Shown one piece after another: positions 7,839-17,599 of a stretch of DNA of 64,000 nucleotides; within the stretch, counting starts at the first letter, position 1; every line of letters begins with the position of its first letter. The notes beneath the pieces were generated by a model. The model ran no database searches, was not told the DNA's origin, and saw nothing but the letters and a program-made list of their open reading frames with translations. The position numbers and the translations under genes were made by a program. The DNA is taken from contig JADJPE010000005.1 of the NCBI GenBank assembly GCA_016713425.1, positions 6,174,501 through 6,238,500 on the forward strand. The letters run 5' to 3'. Source of the stretch: Deltaproteobacteria bacterium (GTDB lineage: Bacteria; Myxococcota; Kuafuiibacteriia; Kuafuiibacteriales; Kuafuiibacteriaceae).

Positions 7839-8864
7839 GTGGTCAGCGAACTACAAACCCCTAGGGCCGCGGGCACAGCACCGGAGATCCGAGCGCTGAT
7901 GGACATCATCCAGGATGAGACCGCCTTCGTTCAGGTCCTAGAAGCAGAGATCGGCAAAGTCATCGTCGGCCAGAAGGAGATGGTCGAGCGTATTCTGATC
8001 GGCCTCCTGACCGGGGGCCACGTCTTGCTGGAGGGCGTGCCAGGTCTGGCAAAGACGCTCACGGTGCGGACGGTCGCCCAGGCCATCCAGGGGGACTTCG
8101 CCCGGCTTCAGTTCACCCCAGATCTCCTTCCCGCAGATCTGATCGGAACCCAGATCTTCGATCCGAAGACGCAAGAATTCAAGCCACACCGCGGACCGAT
8201 CTTCGCGAACATCGTGCTCGCCGACGAGATCAATCGCGCCCCGGCCAAGGTACAGTCGGCGCTTCTCGAGGCAATGCAGGAACGCCAGGTGACGATCGGC
8301 GACACGACGTTCAAGCTCCCTCGGCCATTTCTCGTACTCGCGACGCAAAATCCGATCGAGCAAGAGGGAACCTACCCGCTCCCCGAGGCACAGCAAGACC
8401 GCTTCATGCTGCACGTCAAGGTTGGATACCCGTCCCGCGCCGAGGAGAAGAGCGTGCTCGAGCGAGCAGGCAATACGCAAACCGCCGAAGTTCAGCCCGT
8501 GGTCGACCTCCAGCGTATCGAGCGCGCGCGCTCCGTCGTCCAGTCGGTACACTCAGACGAGAAAGTGAAGGACTACATCCTCGACCTCGTGTGGGCAACG
8601 CGCGACCCGAAAGCCGCGGGTGTCCCGGACCTCGCACCATTGATCGAGATCGGCGCCTCCCCGCGAGCCTCGATCTCCCTGAACCAGGCGGCCCGCGCCC
8701 ACGCATTCCTGAAGCGACGCCCGGCCGTCTTTCCCGACGATGTGAAGACCATTGGTCCTGATGTGCTTCGTCATCGGATCAAGCTCACGTACGAGGCGGA
8801 AGCAGAAAACGTTCGGGTCGAGGAGGTCATCCAGCGCATCTTCGAAGTCATACCGATTCCTTAG
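7839..8864 (+). CDS. moxR: MoxR-family AAA+ ATPase
   Basis: MoxR ATPases act as chaperone-like partners of VWA-domain proteins encoded nearby. Walker A is GVPGLAKT, Walker B VLADEINRAP, and the sensor region ATQNPIEQEGTYPLPEAQ is typical. Length is 341 residues. It starts at GTG 7839 with a good Shine-Dalgarno (GGAGG, 9 nt spacing). It is the first gene of a seven-gene Bat-type operon. The gap to the next gene (8865-9077) is large for this operon and contains a hexamer repeat array. Confidence 0.93.
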   Translation: MVSELQTPRAAGTAPEIRALMDIIQDETAFVQVLEAEIGKVIVGQKEMVERILIGLLTGGHVLLEGVPGLAKTLTVRTVAQAIQGDFARLQFTPDLLPADLIGTQIFDPKTQEFKPHRGPIFANIVLADEINRAPAKVQSALLEAMQERQVTIGDTTFKLPRPFLVLATQNPIEQEGTYPLPEAQQDRFMLHVKVGYPSRAEEKSVLERAGNTQTAEVQPVVDLQRIERARSVVQSVHSDEKVKDYILDLVWATRDPKAAGVPDLAPLIEIGASPRASISLNQAARAHAFLKRRPAVFPDDVKTIGPDVLRHRIKLTYEAEAENVRVEEVIQRIFEVIPIP

Positions 8865-8962
8865 GGCTTCCTTAGAAGCAGGTTTGGGCTCGAGAATGCG
8901 CCCAGTGCTCGGGAGCCGGCCGGGCTTCGATCGAGCCCATTGTCGGAGCGCGTTCGGAGCGG

Positions 8963-9037
8963 GTCGGAGTCTCGGATCGAGTAGGAGTCAGAGTCGAAGT
9001 CGAAGTCGAAGTCGGAGTCGAAGTCGGAGTCGGAGCG
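8963..9037. repeat. Hexamer repeat (GAAGTC/GGAGTC) in moxR-DUF58 gap
   Basis: About twelve degenerate tandem copies of a GAAGTC/GGAGTC hexamer in the 213-bp gap between moxR and the DUF58 gene. Non-coding in the annotated frames. It lies about 40 bp before the DUF58 start, so copy-number change would alter the intra-operon spacer. Confidence 0.8.
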
Positions 9038-9077
9038 AGTCTGGTTGGGACCAGCGATCAACCGAGCGAGGCACGCC

Positions 9078-9989
9078 ATGGATACGGAAGCGCAAGAACA
9101 AAGCCATCGCGACATTCTGCGGGCCGTGAGGCGGATCGAGATCGCAACGCGCCGCGCGGTGAACTCTGAGCTCGCCGGACGCTACCATTCGGTCTTCAAG
9201 GGGCAAGGGATGGCCTTCTCTGAAGTCCGGCCCTATGCACCCGGCGACGACATCCGGCACATCGACTGGAACGTCACGGCACGACACCAGAAGCTCTTCG
9301 TCAAGCAGTTCGTCGAAGAGCGTGAGCAAACCGTCATGTTGCTCGTCGACCTTTCGGCTTCGGGCATGTTCGGAACACGCCGACGAACCAAGCGGCGCCT
9401 CTTGGCCGAAGTCAGCGGGCTTCTGGCGTTCTCGGCGATCAGCAACAACGACCGCGTGGGACTCCTCCTGTTCTCGGAAGAAACAGAGCTCTTCGTTCCA
9501 CCCCGGAAGGGCCGGAAGCACGTTCTTCGTGTCGTCCGCGAGATCATCGAAGCCGAGCCCGCAAAGCCGGGTACGAACATCGGTGCGGCGCTCGCTTATC
9601 TCTCGCGCGTTCAGAAGCGCCGTGCCGTCACGTTTCTCCTCTCGGACTTTCTGGACGATGGCTTCGACGCCCCGCTCAAGGTCGCGCTGGCGCGTCACGA
9701 CGTGATCGCCATGCGCGTCACAGACCCCGCGGAGCTCGACCTTCCAAACCTCGGCATCGTCGAGGTCGTCGATCTCGAAAGTGGCGAGACGGCCGTCGTC
9801 GATTCCGCGAGTGACCGCGTTCGCGCCGCGTACTCGACCCAGCGCCGCGCCGCCCGAGAAGCGGCAAAGAAGCGCCTGAGCCGGGTTGATTGCGATCTCG
9901 TCGAGCTCTCGACCGATCAGGACTACGTCGCCCCGCTCGTTTCCTTCTTTCGAATGCGGGCGCGGAGACTGCGCGGAGGACGCTCGTGA
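9078..9989 (+). CDS. DUF58 (VWA-like) protein of the Bat operon
   Basis: A 303-residue protein with the DUF58 signature FSEVRPYAPGDDIRHIDWN and a VWA-like fold beginning VMLLVDLSASG, whose DLSAS resembles a MIDAS. DUF58 proteins are nearly always encoded next to MoxR and are thought to be its client or adaptor. The start is ATG 9078 (GAGG about 7 nt upstream); an in-frame TTG at 9045 is less likely. The gene ends in a GTGA overlap with the next, implying translational coupling. Confidence 0.9.
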   Translation: MDTEAQEQSHRDILRAVRRIEIATRRAVNSELAGRYHSVFKGQGMAFSEVRPYAPGDDIRHIDWNVTARHQKLFVKQFVEEREQTVMLLVDLSASGMFGTRRRTKRRLLAEVSGLLAFSAISNNDRVGLLLFSEETELFVPPRKGRKHVLRVVREIIEAEPAKPGTNIGAALAYLSRVQKRRAVTFLLSDFLDDGFDAPLKVALARHDVIAMRVTDPAELDLPNLGIVEVVDLESGETAVVDSASDRVRAAYSTQRRAAREAAKKRLSRVDCDLVELSTDQDYVAPLVSFFRMRARRLRGGRS

Positions 9990-11023
9990 CCTCGATGTCG
10001 GCCATCACGCACGCGGTCGCCGTGGTGTGCACAACCGCCGCGCTGTTTGCGTCGAACACAGCGCCGGCGTCGGCCAAGGAGCCCACCGCGCCCCCGACAA
10101 GATCTGGCGTCGAGATCTCGACGCACATCGAGGCAACGACGCCTGGCGATACAGCGCTCCTCGTCGGCAAGCCCTTCGTTCTCGCGATCGAAGTCACGCA
10201 CGAACCGGGGTTCATCGCGCTGCTGCCCACGAGCCTCGACCTCGGTCCATCGATCGGTGAGCGGACGTCGGCGCGAAAACACAGCCGTCGCAGCGCAGAA
10301 GACGCACGTGAGACCGATGCATACCGTCTCGAACTGATCGCTTTCGAGTCGGGGACCATGACCATCCCAGCAATTCCCTTTGCCGTGGGCTCGACAACGG
10401 CCGCGACGTCACCGCTCGAGGTCGAGGTCTCGACCAACTTTCGTCCCGACGAGATGCCGGTTGCAACATCGACTCGGCCAGAGGCCATGGCCGAACTCGA
10501 AAAGATGGCGGCCCCGAATCCGGCCCCCGCCTCGGTGCGCGTCTCGGACTTCACGCTGCTCTACGCACTTCTAGGACTGCTCACGCTGGTCGCGATCTTC
10601 CTCATGCTGCGACGGTGGGTTCGCCTACGCCACCGGCAAGACAAGAACCCGCGCCCCGAAGACGCGCCACCGCCGCCCCCAGCCCACGACGAAGCGTTGC
10701 GTCGCCTCAAGGCGCTCGCCGATCTTCAAGCCGAGATCGACGACAAGGCCTTCTTCGTCGAGATCTCGCGCATCGTGAGGACGTATCTGGGTCGTCGCTA
10801 CCGCTTCGACTCGCTCGAGCTGACGCTCGACGAGCTCCTGGAGATCCTCGCCCAGGCCCCAAGACCCAATCTCGACATGAAGCGACTCAAGAATCTTCTG
10901 AGTGACGCCGACCTCGTAAAGTTCGCGAAATACATCCCCGAACGTGATGAGCGCACATCAGCCCTGAACGCTGCGTTCGGGCTCGTCGAAGCAACCAAGC
11001 AGACCGGGGAGCAAGCGCCATGA
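9986..11023 (+). CDS. Bat-operon membrane protein, DUF4381-like
   Basis: Predicted topology: an N-terminal signal sequence (AVAVVCTTAALFASNTAPASA), about 150 periplasmic residues, one transmembrane helix (FTLLYALLGLLTLVAIFLML, about residue 185), and a cytoplasmic domain with EALRRLKALADLQAEI and FFVEISRIVRTYLGRRY, which fits DUF4381. GTG 9986 overlaps the DUF58 stop (GTGA) and follows GGAGG by 7 nt, so this start is well supported. It overlaps batA at its own end (ATGA). The role is inferred from the operon only. Confidence 0.8.
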   Translation: MTSMSAITHAVAVVCTTAALFASNTAPASAKEPTAPPTRSGVEISTHIEATTPGDTALLVGKPFVLAIEVTHEPGFIALLPTSLDLGPSIGERTSARKHSRRSAEDARETDAYRLELIAFESGTMTIPAIPFAVGSTTAATSPLEVEVSTNFRPDEMPVATSTRPEAMAELEKMAAPNPAPASVRVSDFTLLYALLGLLTLVAIFLMLRRWVRLRHRQDKNPRPEDAPPPPPAHDEALRRLKALADLQAEIDDKAFFVEISRIVRTYLGRRYRFDSLELTLDELLEILAQAPRPNLDMKRLKNLLSDADLVKFAKYIPERDERTSALNAAFGLVEATKQTGEQAP

Positions 11024-12036
11024 TGGCGACCACGACGACGTTCGCTTCGCCCATGGCCCTCTGGGGTTTGGTCCCGATCGCCCTGCTGGTGGCGCGGGCG
11101 CTCTGGCGACGTCGACAGCGCCGCGAGCCCGTCTTTGGCTTCTCGTCGTTGGAGGCGATCGCGTCCTTGCCCCGTACTTTTTGGGCGCGCTTTCACTGGC
11201 TCCCCGAGGCCCTGCGTTTCGCGGCCTTGACCTTGTTGGTGATCGCCATCGCCCGACCGCAGATTCCAAGCCCGCCCGTCCCGGGCGAAACCGAAGGCAT
11301 CGACATCGTCTTGGCCATGGATACCTCGGGCTCGATGCAGGCGGCCGATTTCCAGCCCAACGACCGGATGTTCGTCGCGAAGAAGGCGATTCAGGAGTTC
11401 ATCCGCACGCGCACGTCGGATCGCGTCGGCCTTGTCGTTTTCGCGGGCGAAGCGGCCTCGTGGTCTCCACTCACACTCGACTACGCGCTCGTTGCGCAGC
11501 TCCTCGATGAAGTCAGCGTCGGCATGCTTCCCGACGGTACCGCGATCGGAAGCGCGATCGCGACCTCGCTCAATCGGCTCCGAAGAAGCGACGCGAAAAG
11601 CCGCGTCGTCGTCTTGCTCACCGATGGCGACAACAACTCGGGCGCGATTTCGCCCGTGAAGGCCGCGGAGATGGCCAAGGAACTGGGGGTCCGGGTCTAC
11701 ACGGTGCTGATCGGTCGCGGTGGCCCGGTCCCCTTCCCGACGGGCAAGGATATTTTCGGCCGTGTTCTTATGCAGACTCGGCGGGTGCCGGTGAATCCGG
11801 AGCTACTCAGGACCATCGCTCAAACCACGGGTGGCGAGTCCTACGAAGCCTCCGACGCGAAGGAGCTCGATGCAAGACTCTCCGACGTCCTCGATGAACT
11901 CGAACGGACGCGGCATCAAGATATCGCACAGGCCCGCCCCGCAGCGGAGCTCTTCCCGTATGTCGTCATGGGAGCGCTCTTGCTCCTGATGCTCGAGGGC
12001 GTCTTACGGATCACGCGCCTCGCGAGGTTCCCATGA
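11020..12036 (+). CDS. batA: VWA-domain membrane protein BatA
   Basis: A 338-residue protein with an N-terminal hydrophobic helix, a second near residues 65-80, a von Willebrand A domain with an intact MIDAS (MDTSGSM, the conserved Thr in GTAIG, and LLTDGDNN), and a C-terminal transmembrane helix (YVVMGALLLLMLEGVL). This is the classic BatA layout. Bat proteins were named for aerotolerance in Bacteroides; their biochemical job is still unclear. ATG 11020 overlaps the previous stop and GGGGAG lies upstream. The gene overlaps the next by ATGA. Confidence 0.88.
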   Translation: MMATTTTFASPMALWGLVPIALLVARALWRRRQRREPVFGFSSLEAIASLPRTFWARFHWLPEALRFAALTLLVIAIARPQIPSPPVPGETEGIDIVLAMDTSGSMQAADFQPNDRMFVAKKAIQEFIRTRTSDRVGLVVFAGEAASWSPLTLDYALVAQLLDEVSVGMLPDGTAIGSAIATSLNRLRRSDAKSRVVVLLTDGDNNSGAISPVKAAEMAKELGVRVYTVLIGRGGPVPFPTGKDIFGRVLMQTRRVPVNPELLRTIAQTTGGESYEASDAKELDARLSDVLDELERTRHQDIAQARPAAELFPYVVMGALLLLMLEGVLRITRLARFP

Positions 12037-14030
12037 GGTTTCAAGATCCCATCTTCTTCCTCGGGCTCCTCACGCTGCCGCTGCTCCTCCTCGGGTACTG
12101 GCAAGCGCGACGGCGACAGGCGAGCGTCCTTGAGTCAGCGGGCGACCGAAGCCTGCTCTTGGCTCTCGTCGACGAAAGGAATGCCAGCGGGAAGTGGGCC
12201 CGAATCGCGCTGGTCGCCGCCGCGCTCACCTTCATGACCATCGCACTCGCGCGACCCCAGTGGGGTCTTCGCACTGAACTGCGCAAAGGCCGAGGCATCG
12301 ACCTTGTCGTTGCGCTCGACCTCTCCCGCTCGATGCTCGCGCGTGACGTCGTGCCCTCACGCCTCGACCTCGCCAAAATCGAGCTCGCGCAGATGGCCAA
12401 GCGACTCTCGGGCGATCGGGTCGGCCTCGTCGGCTTCACTTCGGTCGCCGTACCTTTCTGCCCACTGACCATCGATCACGCGGCTTTCAATCTCCAACTG
12501 AAAGACGCGAGCCCTGAAGACCTCCCTCGCGGAGGCACCGCGATCGCCGACGCCATCGAGGAGAGCGTCCGCATGCTGACGGCCTCTGGGCTCGCCGGGG
12601 CAGCGAAGAGCATCGTCATTGTCACCGATGGCGAAGAACACGAGGGACAACCGGAGCTTGCGGCCAAGAAGGCGCGCGATCAGGGCATCGAGGTCCACGT
12701 GGTCGGCATCGGATCCCGGACCGGTGAACCCATTCCACTGTACGACGACCATGGCAGCCTGAAGGGCTACCTCAAAGACGCAAACGGGCAGACCGTGGTA
12801 TCGAGGCTCAACGAGGCCACCTTGAAGTCGATTGCCGATCAGGGCGGAGGCCTCGTGGCCCTCCCGCAAGACAACGGAAGCCTAGACCTCTCGTCGATCC
12901 GCAACCATCTCCTCACGCTCAAGCGCGCCGAGCACGAAGCGCGTAAGATCCGTTTCTACGAAGAACGCTTCCAATGGGCACTCGTTCCGGCCACCTTGTT
13001 GCTCTTTGTGGCGACGGCGTGGACGCGCGCTCGCAGGACCAAGAGCCGTCTGAGAAGCACCAGCACCAGCACCAGCACCAGCACCGGCACCAGCGCCGGG
13101 TTCGGGTCGGCGGTCATCTTGATGCTGATGGCGCTCGGCCTTTCTGTTCCACGAGAGGCAAACGCATCGCCTCTCGAGCGAGAGGATCCCGACGTCCGTG
13201 CCGCAAGCGAAGCCTTGGCCGCGGGCCACCCCGAGGAGGCGAAAGTGGCGCTGGACCGCGCAGCCAAGCGGCTCGGATCCGATCCCCGGGTCGCGTTCAA
13301 CCTCGGCCTGACCGACACCGCGCGCGGAGAGCTCGACGAAGCGACGCAACACTTCGCCCAGGCCCTCGAGAACGCGCACGATCCGAACCTCCGTGCGCGG
13401 GCCGCATTCGCGCTTGGGAACACGCTCCGAACCCTTCACAAGCACGATGAGGCGATCGAGGCGTACCGGCGCGCGCTGATCGAAGATCCCTCGCTCGTTG
13501 GCGCGCGTCGCAACCTTGAGATCACCCAGCGGCTTCGCGCCATCCAGGCTGCCCAGCCCAAGAGCAAGGACCCCGACGGAGAAAAAAGCCCTGACGACCG
13601 CAAAGATCAGGACGGTGATTCGGAAGACGACCCATCGCGGCCACAGGATCAGGACAGCAACGAGAAGACGGAACACAACGACGACAAGAGCGGGGACGAC
13701 GATTCTCAGAACGACAAGGACAAGAGCCAGGACGGCGACAAGGACGACGAGAAGGACGACGACAAGAAGAAGAACTCGCCCCGCGGGACTCAAGGCAAGA
13801 AGGACGACAACGACGCGGAGGGTAAGAACTCGGGTCGCGAGGGCGCAGAGGACGAGGGCGCCCACAACAACGGGGCCAACGCCGATGATTCCGAGGAACC
13901 ACCGCAAACGGCCATCCGTGCGCAAGAAGCCGACGAGCTGCTCGACGCCATCGAAGAACAGGAGAAGGCGTTGAAGCGGACACAAATCATCAAGCGCCTC
14001 AAGCACAAGACCATTACCAAGGACTGGTAG
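12033..14030 (+). CDS. batB: BatB-BatC fusion: VWA domain joined to TPR domain
   Basis: A 665-residue protein. The first half (about 1-330) is BatB-like: two hydrophobic segments, a VWA domain with DLSRSM, GGTAI and IVTDGEEHEG, and a transmembrane helix before residue 340. A Ser-Thr linker (about 342-353) coded by an AGCACC hexamer array follows, then another hydrophobic segment and a BatC-like TPR region (about 390-490). The final 150 residues are extremely rich in Asp, Lys, Glu and Asn. In many genomes batB and batC are separate genes; here they are one frame. The ATGA overlap with batA indicates coupling. Confidence 0.85.
   Translation: MRFQDPIFFLGLLTLPLLLLGYWQARRRQASVLESAGDRSLLLALVDERNASGKWARIALVAAALTFMTIALARPQWGLRTELRKGRGIDLVVALDLSRSMLARDVVPSRLDLAKIELAQMAKRLSGDRVGLVGFTSVAVPFCPLTIDHAAFNLQLKDASPEDLPRGGTAIADAIEESVRMLTASGLAGAAKSIVIVTDGEEHEGQPELAAKKARDQGIEVHVVGIGSRTGEPIPLYDDHGSLKGYLKDANGQTVVSRLNEATLKSIADQGGGLVALPQDNGSLDLSSIRNHLLTLKRAEHEARKIRFYEERFQWALVPATLLLFVATAWTRARRTKSRLRSTSTSTSTSTGTSAGFGSAVILMLMALGLSVPREANASPLEREDPDVRAASEALAAGHPEEAKVALDRAAKRLGSDPRVAFNLGLTDTARGELDEATQHFAQALENAHDPNLRARAAFALGNTLRTLHKHDEAIEAYRRALIEDPSLVGARRNLEITQRLRAIQAAQPKSKDPDGEKSPDDRKDQDGDSEDDPSRPQDQDSNEKTEHNDDKSGDDDSQNDKDKSQDGDKDDEKDDDKKKNSPRGTQGKKDDNDAEGKNSGREGAEDEGAHNNGANADDSEEPPQTAIRAQEADELLDAIEEQEKALKRTQIIKRLKHKTITKDW
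13055..13096. repeat. AGCACC hexamer repeat at the BatB-BatC junction
   Basis: Seven near-perfect AGCACC units encode the Ser-Thr linker between the VWA and TPR halves. The array is in frame, so length variation would be tolerated. Confidence 0.85.
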
Positions 14031-14035
14031 CGCGC

Positions 14036-15928
14036 ATGACGATCTCTTCCCACGGCTTCGGCCAAGACAAGCGTCGCACAGGCAAGACGTTGGTCGCCTT
14101 CGCAATCCTGGCCTTCGCTTACGGACTGAGCGGGGTTGCTCGCGCCGATGAAGACATCGAGATTCGAGCCGAGGTCTCACCACGCACGCTGGTCGTGGGT
14201 GATGTCATCTCGGTCAGCATCACCGCCACAGCCCATGTTGAAGGCGGCATCGAGATCGACGTGCCCGAGGTCCAAGGTCTCGTCGAGCTCTCGCGGAGCC
14301 AGGCGGAGAGCACCTCCATCGCATGGTCCAGCCAGGGCCAATTGATCACTCGAGAACAGCACCTGACGCTGGAGCTCAGCGCAGAGCGGGCCGGCACTTT
14401 TCGGTTCGGGCCCATCACCGCTCAAGTCGGTCGATCTGTGGCGCAAACGAAGATCTTCTCGGTCGAGGTTCGAGACGGGAGCCAGTCGGCCCCCGTCATC
14501 TCGCCCGACGCGGCCACGAGCGTGCTTGGGCCAAGCGAAGACGAAGGCGACCTATTTGTTCGCTATCGCGTCGATCGAGCCTCGGGCTACCTCGGCCAGC
14601 AAATCCTCCTCGACCTCGAGATCTACGCAAACCCGAGGCTGAACTTCGGCGTCGAAGAGCTTCCCCCGCCCCCATCGATCGATGGGTTTTGGACCGAGGT
14701 CATCGACCAACCGCAGCGCCTAGAGCGTCGCCGCGTTACGGTCGATAAGAAACGCTATGATCTCTTTCGCGTCTGGCGAGTCGCCCTCTTCCCGATCGAG
14801 GCCGGCCAGCGGACCATACCGGCCGCACAGGCCACCTTCAGCCAAAACCGATCCATCTTTCAGAGCGGCTCGCGCGTTCGCCGGCGCGTTCCGAGCATCG
14901 CCGTCGAGGCCAAGAACCTTCCCGCGACCGGACGACCACCGGAATTCAAGACCACGAACGTAGGCACGTATGAGCTTCGCTCGAGCGTCGATCAGACGAA
15001 CATCCCCGCCGGCAAAGGTGTGGTCCTGAGGATCGTGCTCGCGGGCGAGGGCAACATCAAGAGTGCCCGTCTGCCCGAGGTAGGCGACATCGACGGATTT
15101 CGCGTGTTTCCGCCCGCAATTTCTGACCGCGCGAAGACCTCGATGGAGGGCGTCTCAGGGGAAAAGACCGCTGAGATCTTGTTGGTGCCAACACGCGGGG
15201 GCAAGCTCACGATCCCCGCGTTCTCGCTGCCCATCTTCGACCCCGAGCGTGCGGAGTATTTCACGGCCTCAACACGTCCGATTGTCGTGACCGTCGAGGG
15301 CACGCCCAACACGAATGGAAGCGTCAGCGCGAGCGCCGACCCTCCTCCCCCTTCGTCCGCGGAGGCAGAGCCAGCATCCGCCCGTTCTCCATCGACTCAG
15401 TCCCCAGCCCTTCGTCCGCTGCACTTCCGATCCTCGCTCGACGTGCCGTCGAAGCCCGCATACAAGGATCCGGCGTTGCTTGGGCTGTTCTTCGCCTCCC
15501 CGGCTCTGTTTCTGCTCTTCACGGGCGCGCAGGCGATCCGGCGGCGCCTCTCTCGCGAGACGCCCAGCACTCGGCGCCGCTCAGCCATCAGGACGGCAAC
15601 CCATCGACTACGACAAGCGCAGGATGTTGCCGACAGTGGTCGTCTCAACGAGGCTCAACGTTCTTTCCATGAGGCGCTCATCGACTACCTGCAGGAAACG
15701 ACCGGCACGAACCTGTCCGGCCTGACGATAGAGCGCATCGCCTCCGTCCTCACCGACCGAAACGCGCCCAGCGAGTTGATCGAACGCGTCCGTCGAGAGC
15801 TCGAGGCCGGCGAATACGCTCGCTTCGCCGGCGGCATTCAGCCCCTGGGCACGACCGAGCGCGCCACGGAGCGCTGGTCGAAGCTCATCCATGATCTCGC
15901 GGCATGGACGCCGGAGGAAGTTTCGTGA
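14036..15928 (+). CDS. batD: BatD family protein (oxygen tolerance)
   Basis: A 630-residue exported protein: signal sequence (LVAFAILAFAYGLSGVARA), beta-rich repeats with VSPRTLVVGDVISVSITAT near the start, FSVEVRDG and IFQSGSRVRRRVPSI in the middle, and a C-terminal transmembrane helix (LGLFFASPALFLLFTGAQA, about residue 485) followed by a cytoplasmic helical tail. Order and length match BatD. The start lies 5 nt after the previous stop. It overlaps batE through TGATG. Confidence 0.85.
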   Translation: MTISSHGFGQDKRRTGKTLVAFAILAFAYGLSGVARADEDIEIRAEVSPRTLVVGDVISVSITATAHVEGGIEIDVPEVQGLVELSRSQAESTSIAWSSQGQLITREQHLTLELSAERAGTFRFGPITAQVGRSVAQTKIFSVEVRDGSQSAPVISPDAATSVLGPSEDEGDLFVRYRVDRASGYLGQQILLDLEIYANPRLNFGVEELPPPPSIDGFWTEVIDQPQRLERRRVTVDKKRYDLFRVWRVALFPIEAGQRTIPAAQATFSQNRSIFQSGSRVRRRVPSIAVEAKNLPATGRPPEFKTTNVGTYELRSSVDQTNIPAGKGVVLRIVLAGEGNIKSARLPEVGDIDGFRVFPPAISDRAKTSMEGVSGEKTAEILLVPTRGGKLTIPAFSLPIFDPERAEYFTASTRPIVVTVEGTPNTNGSVSASADPPPPSSAEAEPASARSPSTQSPALRPLHFRSSLDVPSKPAYKDPALLGLFFASPALFLLFTGAQAIRRRLSRETPSTRRRSAIRTATHRLRQAQDVADSGRLNEAQRSFHEALIDYLQETTGTNLSGLTIERIASVLTDRNAPSELIERVRRELEAGEYARFAGGIQPLGTTERATERWSKLIHDLAAWTPEEVS

Positions 15929-16713
15929 TGCCCTTTCTAACGGTCGTCGTGTGTTCGATGCTGGCCGTAGGCCCCGTGTCGGCCGCCGTTGGCCAAACGG
16001 ACACGACGCAGGCTCAACACGACTTTGCCGCCGCCAACGAACGGGCACTCGCCGGGGACACCGAAAGTGCCATCGCCATGTACACGTCGCTCCTCGATCG
16101 CGGGTTCAAGAACGAAGACGTCTTCTTCAATCTCGGAAACGCGCTCATGAAGACCGGTCGGTCCGTCGATGCCATCGTCGCCTACGAACGCGCGCTTCGT
16201 CTTTCGCCCGCGAGCGAGGACGTTCTCGCGAATCTCGCGCTCGCGCGTCGTTCCTTGCTGAAAGAGCGCGGTCTCGGACTTGAAGCGAACGGAGACGAGA
16301 CCGACGTCGTAGAAACGGTCGGCCCGCTCCTCGCGCCTTTGCCGCAACGGATGTTCGCTTGGGTGGCGATCCTTTCGAACGCACTCCTTTTTGGATCGCT
16401 GTGGCTAAAACGACGCACAACGTCGCCCAAGCTGCGACGTCGAGCGACCGCCTTCTTGAGCGTTTCGCTCATCGGCGTATTGGTCGGGACCAGCGTCGTC
16501 GCGGGTCACGCGTGGATGGACTCGGACCCGCTTGGCGTCATCACCGCAGCCGAACCGCTTCGCGAGGGACCCCACGCGAAGTTTGCGCAACTGGGGCCTG
16601 GAATCCCGGGTGCGCGCGTTCGAATCCTCGCCCACGATGGGCCTTGGACTCAGGTGCGCAGGGTCGACGGCATCACGGGCTGGATCCCATCGAAGCACAT
16701 CGCTGAAATCTAA
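15928..16713 (+). CDS. batE: BatE-like TPR protein with C-terminal SH3-like domain
   Basis: The 261-residue protein starts at ATG 15928, one base inside the batD stop, with GGAGGAAG 7 nt upstream. It has a signal sequence, two or three TPRs (FFNLGNALMKTGRSVDAIVA), two transmembrane helices near residues 120-175, and a C-terminal SH3-type domain (VRILAHDGPWTQVRRVDG, then GWIPSKHIAEI). This is the usual end of a Bat operon and probably a periplasmic scaffold. Confidence 0.82.
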   Translation: MPFLTVVVCSMLAVGPVSAAVGQTDTTQAQHDFAAANERALAGDTESAIAMYTSLLDRGFKNEDVFFNLGNALMKTGRSVDAIVAYERALRLSPASEDVLANLALARRSLLKERGLGLEANGDETDVVETVGPLLAPLPQRMFAWVAILSNALLFGSLWLKRRTTSPKLRRRATAFLSVSLIGVLVGTSVVAGHAWMDSDPLGVITAAEPLREGPHAKFAQLGPGIPGARVRILAHDGPWTQVRRVDGITGWIPSKHIAEI

Positions 16714-16829
16714 GGCTCAGCCTGGCCACAGCGACCACACACACCTACATCGGTGGTCGGTGTAAAGCGTCGGACATCCGAAAGCAGGAACTCGGTGCGC
16801 CTCCGTCTTGTGTCATAGTCAAACTGCGC

Positions 16830-17402
16830 ATGCCTTCCGAAGAGAGAGACCGAGGATTCCCCGCCGATTCGGACCAATCGGCGGTCGCCGTGCGCGTGAG
16901 CGAGAAGGCCGACGAGGACGATCCGAGTCTGAGGGCGCCGGCCCAAGACGATTCCTCGATCGGGGCAGACCCGTTGACCGCGGCCGAGCTCATTGATCGG
17001 GTCACATCGGCCGAGATCGCAGCCCACGCCGCTGGCAAGGCCGTGGCCATTCTCGTCGTCGACGACGATGACGGCGTGCGTCGGGGTCTGACGCGGCGGC
17101 TGCTTCACCAAGGTCACCAAGTCTTCGAAGCCGGCAGGAGCGAGGACGCGTTGAGAATCCTTGAGCAGCACGCCGTCGACCTCGTTTTCTTGGACGTGCT
17201 CATGCCCGGCGACAGCGGCCTTGAAATCCTACCTGTCATTCAGGGGATGAAGCCACGTCCGAAATGCGTTCTCATGTCCGGTAAGGCCAGCCTTCTCGAG
17301 AAGGCCGCGAGTCGCGGCGCTGACTGGGTCCTGGCGAAGCCATTCACGCAAACACATCTTCTCGCCGCGCTCGAGATCCTATACGCCGGCCCGTCGCGTT
17401 AG
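16830..17402 (+). CDS. Stand-alone receiver-domain response regulator
   Basis: A 190-residue protein. Residues 1-70 are hydrophilic and probably disordered. The receiver domain (about 73-188) has the acidic patch ILVVDDDDGVR, the phosphoryl Asp in LVFLDVLMPGDSGLE and the Lys in VLAKPFTQTHLLAAL. There is no output domain, so it should act through protein contacts. No kinase is adjacent. The ATG at 16830 lacks a clear ribosome binding site. It stands alone between the Bat operon and the acyl-CoA dehydrogenase. Confidence 0.85.
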   Translation: MPSEERDRGFPADSDQSAVAVRVSEKADEDDPSLRAPAQDDSSIGADPLTAAELIDRVTSAEIAAHAAGKAVAILVVDDDDGVRRGLTRRLLHQGHQVFEAGRSEDALRILEQHAVDLVFLDVLMPGDSGLEILPVIQGMKPRPKCVLMSGKASLLEKAASRGADWVLAKPFTQTHLLAALEILYAGPSR

Positions 17403-17599
17403 TGCGATCGTGCGTTCGTGCGTTCGTGTGCCATGTGCACCTTCTATATCTCGGGTGGTCGCTATCCGCGTCGCGCGCTCGGCGCCCTGATCTCCACCGA
17501 ATGAACGACACACCAATTTAGTCTCCCTTTTGGCGCAATTTTGGTGCATGAGTCTGCCACGCCTCTCTGCGCTTGGCGCATGGGCCGGGATGACCAGAC

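Noticed and set aside
12882..14183. Long reverse-strand frame opposite batB-batC
   Set aside because: It is a compositional mirror of the Asp/Lys-rich coding strand and low in conserved features; the plus strand has VWA and TPR motifs.
17500..17540. Inverted CACCAA/TTGGTG pair upstream of the acyl-CoA dehydrogenase as an operator
   Set aside because: Arms of only 6 bp with a long spacer; not enough to call a binding site.
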